DNA of 64,000 nt from Bedellia somnulentella (taxonomy: Eukaryota; Arthropoda; Insecta; Lepidoptera; Bedelliidae). The DNA lies in assembly GCA_963576735.1 (NCBI GenBank), contig OY755175.1, positions 14,710,401 to 14,774,400 of the forward strand. The letters are read 5' to 3'. The position numbers were made by a program, and so were the translations under genes. Shown here one piece after another: positions 59,113 through 64,000 of the stretch. Below the pieces are notes generated by a model, which ran no database searches, was not told the origin of the DNA, and was given only the letters and a program-made list of their open reading frames with translations. How positions within the stretch are numbered: position 1 is the stretch's first letter; each line of letters begins with the position of its first letter.

Positions 59113-59485
59113 GTAGATATTTTGCACATCTTTTATAAAATATCGAAGTTGATTGCAAAGATTACATACACGTTAAAAAAATAAAAGTGCTACTGCTACG
59201 TAATCAAATTTAAGGTTTGAATTCATCTCCCAGCGCCATCGTATGTTTTGTATGTACTCACCATGTTTTTTACAAATAGCGCTTACCAAAAAACTAAGGT
59301 AAATATACTAATAAAATAGGCAAATTTTTTTTTTTCAAATAGCATCTTCAAAAATTACATATAAAGTTATTTAAACTAAAATAAGAAAACATTAAAAATA
59401 TCATTTTACAAAACATTTTCGGTTTCTGATGAGGCATTTTTCAGTACCTATATGTCATGCATGAGTCATGACATTTAACTAGGTT

Positions 59486-59601
59486 CATAAATAAAAGATG
59501 TTATTAAAGGAAAGAAAAATCTCGACACTGGCGGGGATAACATCTTTTATTTATGAGTAATAATCCCCACATGAGGAATTCATGTCAAAAAACATTAAAT
59601 T
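59486..59601. mobile_element. Foldback element, copy 3, with a 13-bp target duplication
   Basis: Arms CATAAATAAAAGATGTTAT and ATAACATCTTTTATTTATG pair around GAAAAATCTCGACACTGGCG. Right flank CCCCACATGAGG as in copies 1 and 2. Direct repeats ATTTAACTAGGTT (59473-59485, 59602-59614). Confidence 0.82.
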
Positions 59602-59619
59602 ATTTAACTAGGTTTTTTT

Positions 59620-62260
59620 TGTGTTAGTTCTTTTCTTTTTCTTTGTTTTCATATTAAATCGAAATACTTACTGATAAAACGTGGATGCGCCCTTTTTATT
59701 CTAAAATTATTTTATTGACCTAGATGCTGTTTTCTTTAACGGAAGCTTAAATTGATAGTCAACATCCAAAAAAAATAAGCGAAAAGATAAAAAAAGTTTC
59801 AGTATTCAATTTTTATTTAGATACATACAATACCATTGTTAAGTATCTCTATCAACTGGTAGTGTCATTCATGTCTGACTCATGGTTAAGTCCGGGTCAC
59901 AGGGCACGGTCGCATAAGATGTTTTTGACCTTTAATCACACAATAGATAGTAAAAGTTACACGTTTTGTTTGAATTCTTATCACAATATTAGAAAAATTG
60001 TCGCAATAACTTTTAATAAGTAAATTAGTAAGAAACAAAAGTTTTGAAAATAAACTCATTAGCGATCATAGCAGAAAACCTTATATTTATTCTTACGCAA
60101 ATCCGGTTCTAAAGTATTTACGTTGATGAATTAAATAAAAAGAGGTATTCGCAGGTAATTGAGTGTATTTGCAAAGTATAGTTTGTCTGTGCGTGTGCGC
60201 TCACACAGAGAATGGAACGAGTACGCTGACGCTGGTGTAGCGCGGCCGTTGAACCGACTGCTCATGGAATTTCTCTTGCGAGACGCTTCGCTTGCATAGC
60301 AGACAAGCCCAAGAATTACCACAGGTGGAAGGATGCACTGCTCTCTTCAGTTTCACTTACTTACCTAATTGGGCTCTATGATTCACGGTTATCTTTTACG
60401 CAATCTTTCAAATTTTTCAAACAATAGCAATATTTTAAATTTGCAATTGTATTTTGTAACATAACGAATTTATGTGAAAACTAATCCAAGACTCATATCA
60501 GTTCGTTACGCAACTTCTAACATAACATCTACATGCTTAGTTAAATTGTAACAATAACATTAAAAGAGCCTTCGCTGCATAAGTTCCCACATTCTCCGAC
60601 ACCTACACGTACCTAACGTGTCATTACCTCTGAAAGATCTACATTCACTTTCCGTTTCGTCATCAAATAGATAAGTACTTACCGTGATTACCCATTACAT
60701 AATAATGTAATAAAGCTCTCGTTTATCTTTATGTCATAATATTTTTGATAAGCGCTCCTCTGTGCATAAACAAAACATTTTCTTTGCGATTGTACTTGAT
60801 GTTAGCTATAGCCAGTAAACTCATTCTTGTTTTTGCGTTGCGAACGTCTTAACTTTGATTCATGTATTCATTTTCAGATTACAGCTTACTTAGAGATTTA
60901 AATATAAAGAATCAACAAATTAATCAGGGAAAAAAGATCGAAAGTTGCTGCTCATGTACTACTATTTGCGTGCAAGTAACGTCTAGTTTCTTGTTTTTTA
61001 ATTTGGCCATCACCTTAGAAATAGATAAATGGAATAATAGTAACAGTTTAAATTTGCTAATACTATTCCAAGACCAAACGGCACTACTTCGATATGATTT
61101 TAATAAACATTATTTTAAAATAATTTCTTTCAGTATAACAATAAAAGATTAAGTCCTTTAAGTGAGGGCTAGTTGTGTGCGTGGCGCTGGACAGTGGACA
61201 GGCAGTTATCTTTACGAATGTTGAACACCGGGTGTAGTTAGCGCAGTGGTAAACCAGTGAGTGAACACGACGTCCTTGGGACTGTGGTAGCTCGCGGACG
61301 TTCGTTGAACGTGCCCGCTCGCTCGCCCCGCCCACCTCTCCCCTCAAACAACTACATTCTGTTTAACTAACACTGCAATTCATTAGCCTTACTAGGCGAG
61401 TGAAATCTATGCTCCGATACCACAATGATACGAATCATAAGTGGTTTTTTCGACCAAACAAAAGGGGCCCAAAGAAGGCGAATTGCGTGCAATGACCGCA
61501 AGAAGTGGCGCGATGGCAAGTCGACAGCCGAGCCGGGGCGCCTCTTGTCTCGCCACTGTAAACAATGTCGGATTGCCTGTTACTACTCTGCTCATCACTT
61601 TTATTAAAATGTCATCTGTTTAAAGTTTCAACTACATTCAATGTTTTCATAATCAAACTTATGTAACGGCATTTTGCATCTTCTCTTGTGCGACTAACTA
61701 CAATTTTATGGCTTGTGTAATGAAAACGTAAAAAGCAAATGTTTGCAAAAATTAATTTTCTGTTTCACCACAGTGATTGCGTCGATACAAGGTAAACTTA
61801 CTACAAGGCTTTTTTTATAAATGTACCTAAGTAAAGTATTTCGCTTTTTTGTGCATGTAATACTTATACTCCTATGTGTGTACTTATGTACTTCGGAAAA
61901 TCCTGAATGTGAGTATGTACAACCGCAGCGCCTAAATTACTGAGCCGAATTCTAACAACTCGTAACAAAATAATCTTAACTTCTCATATAATTAGGTAAT
62001 ATTGCCTAAAATATCGTAACCAAACTGGAATGTCTGAGTTCCCCAGGAGATTCGCCACCAAGCCTCCAAGACGTGAGCCAAACGCAAACATTTAAATGAC
62101 GGGTGAAGTATTGTTTGGGTTAACTGATCACAATTGCGACAAAATAAAATGTAAAAATTTAACTAAACATTGGGATGGTCCATTGTCGACCTTGGATCGG
62201 ATACAATATTTAACCGAAAAAATATGTAATATTGTGTAAATCATATAACCGTATGTATGT
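59620..62260. other. Intergenic or intronic, no gene recognised
   Basis: Mostly AT-rich. A locally GC-richer block at 61160-61350 contains a tRNA A-box-like TAGCGCAGTGGTAAAC (about 61238) but no matching B box, and CpG-rich runs (CGCTCGCTCGCCCCGCCC). ORFs here are below 100 codons with no recognisable motif. Confidence 0.4.
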
Positions 62261-62264
62261 ACAT

Positions 62265-62490
62265 ATTACAGCTATAAATCCCTTAAAGGAGCCTGAGCTT
62301 CAGAATACGCAATTCCTCAGCCACATTTGGAAGTTTATAGAAGACTAGATGGTAAAAATAAAGTATCTTTGGTGATGCGTCTCCAACCGAATTGCCCAAA
62401 AACCACTTAAAAAGCCCCATACCCTTAGTCGCCTCTTACGACACGTGGGTGGAAAGGAGTATTGACATTTTAAACCAGCACTACATGGCA
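62265..62490 (-). mobile_element. SINE-like family, copy 14
   Basis: TACAGCTATAAATCCCTTAA, TCCTCAGCCACATTTGGAAG, GGTGATGCGTCTCCAACCG, CCCATACCCTTAGTCGCC and GTATTGACATTTTAAACCAG. Diverged in the same way as copy 7 (CACATTTGGAAG), suggesting a subfamily. Confidence 0.78.
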
Positions 62491-62494
62491 AATC

Positions 62495-64000
62495 ATCTTA
62501 CTCAAAATCTAACTGAACCTACACTAGTCTCTCTTTTGTTCGTAAATCTGTTTTCCTCTTATCAAGCTAAGTCTCAGCTCGAAACAAAATATTGGTATTC
62601 TACAGCCAACCATGAAAAATAAACCGCGCATCACAAATGATTGCAAAATGCATATCGTGTAAGCAGACATATCGACAGGAGCGAGATAAAAAATATCAGC
62701 GCGCAGACTGGCCAATTACAGAAATCGATATTGTCGAGAGCTTGTAAAGTGCGTCGTAGTGGTGAATGATGTGACATATTCATGAAATCCATTTTAATGT
62801 TGACATGACAACGAAGGCCGTCATTTCCGCATGTTGCAACCGAGCTGGGTCTGGCCGGGCCCGCTCACCTCGCGGCCCGCCCCGCCCCCCGCGCGGTCAC
62901 ACGAACACTAACTACCATTCCTTTCTAATACTTTCTATACCTCATACATATCTTAGGCCAGTCTCCAGGATACAAAGTTATCTCAACATTGATCCTTTCA
63001 CTATTTTTACTTTATACATGCATTGTTACGAATCGTATTCAATACATCAACTTTTCTCATTTCGTTGTTTTTCTACTGCTAAGATTGAGTTCATTTAGTC
63101 TGAATTCTAAAATAGACATACAATAAAATTATGATTATTTGAACTAAGAAATCATTGGTAAATTCCCGATTACCAAAAAGAAACTATTATTCAAACAAAA
63201 CCATTTTTGTACTGAGCTTCAATTTTCTGCAGCACAGCTCAATGTGCAATCCATCACAATGGCGTACCATTGTACGAGTACCATCCTGTAGATGAGCGTC
63301 GACCTTTACTTTCGCGTTGTCGTCATTCCTTTCACCTCGTACATTCATTTCGGATTTCTTCCGCATGTCCCTTCCCAGCTATGCCACAACTCAATATGCA
63401 GCTAGGTATGGGACAATTGAATATAATCCAAGTGGCAAAGTAGCAGGCTGCTCCATTCACACAGTAATGGCCGGTCCAGTTATCTAGCGCAGTACGCAGG
63501 GGACATGCATTTTACATCAACATTCCGATTGAAACGCGTCACCGCTCAGCCACTCAGCCATTCTGCACTTCTCAGAATGTTCGGAAGCTTTACATATTCT
63601 AACCACTTAAAACGTTCCTTACATTATTTTGCAAGAGTTTCGAGCGATAGCAAAAGTTTCCGCTATCGATTTTAAGCTATATTTGGATTGGAGAGGATAT
63701 GTAAAATCTCAGTTCGTAAAATTATGCAATGACACGCATTTGGTTATAGAGAATGCCACGGCTTTATTATGGTGGATCAACCGCTTATTCAGAGTTGATC
63801 ACGGTGTGGTAGTTATGTGGAATTTCCTAATTTGATTCAGGCAGCATTCATTGTCTGAAGGAACTTATTTTATTTTGACTTTTAGCTAGAGTAGAATTAT
63901 TTTAAAATATCTAAGGTTTCTTCAATCACTTCTCTTCTCACACTTTATTAAATTTAGCAGGATTATGTAGAGCCTATATTTCGTCTGAGGTTCCTAGGGT
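62495..64000. other. No gene recognised; small GC-rich island
   Basis: At 62815-62900 a short CpG-rich island (CTGGCCGGGCCCGCTCACC, CCCGCCCCGCCCCCCGCGCG) stands out; it could be regulatory. The rest is AT-rich without motifs. The 68-codon ORF at 63629-63835 has no recognisable similarity and is not called. Confidence 0.4.

Noticed and set aside
61225..61290. tRNA gene or SINE from the A-box-like TAGCGCAGTGGTAAAC
   Set aside because: No B box at a suitable distance and no cloverleaf I could draw.

Overview
This is a 64-kb piece of an insect nuclear genome, almost certainly a moth or butterfly. The evidence is a 47-exon gene with GT-AG introns, AT-rich intergenic DNA, and a repeat set that I associate with Lepidoptera: Helitrons ending in CTAG/TTAG, a tRNA-derived SINE, Transib, mariner and CR1/jockey-type LINEs. 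Nothing in the window looks bacterial or viral.

Layout. (1) 1-2054, minus strand: the 5' end of a plexin (signal peptide, Sema domain, PSI and cysteine-rich modules), one open exon running off the window edge. (2) 2055-3261: shared upstream region, head to head with the next gene. (3) 3262-45604, plus strand: a complete Nipped-A/TRRAP (Tra1) gene. I resolved 47 coding exons by frame, splice sites and similarity to TRRAP. They sum to 11,481 nt, an uninterrupted frame of 3,826 codons plus stop: HEAT-repeat solenoid, FAT domain, catalytically dead PI3K-like domain and C-terminal FATC. This protein is the activator-binding scaffold of the SAGA and Tip60/NuA4 acetyltransferase complexes. (4) 45605-46210: 3' UTR holding two extra copies of the FATC-coding end. 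(5) 46290-57400: TE-rich intergenic DNA with a mariner, Helitrons, a LINE fragment and foldback elements. (6) 57430-57901: GC-rich block that may be the promoter and first non-coding exon of another gene on the plus strand; its coding part is not in the window. (7) 57902-64000: AT-rich sequence with no gene I can support.

The introns of Nipped-A hold most of the mobile DNA: a nearly complete two-ORF LINE (intron 20), a 2.6-kb TIR element with a TA target duplication (intron 30), a 2.8-kb Transib/RAG1-related transposon with both ends and a 5-bp target duplication (intron 40), a Helitron remnant (intron 45), palindromic MITEs, and many copies of a ~257-bp SINE-like family.

The most unusual feature is a recurrent pattern in the second half of Nipped-A. 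At least ten exons (21, 22, 23, 25, 27, 30, 36, 41, 44, 47) have partial extra copies of their own exon/intron junction next to them, at different stages of decay. The extreme case is exon 30, where a 131-bp unit (90 in-frame coding nt plus 41 intronic nt) occurs eleven times in two arrays split by a transposon. I found no wholly new multi-gene system. The exon-edge duplications and the frame-preserving array are what most deserve a second look.
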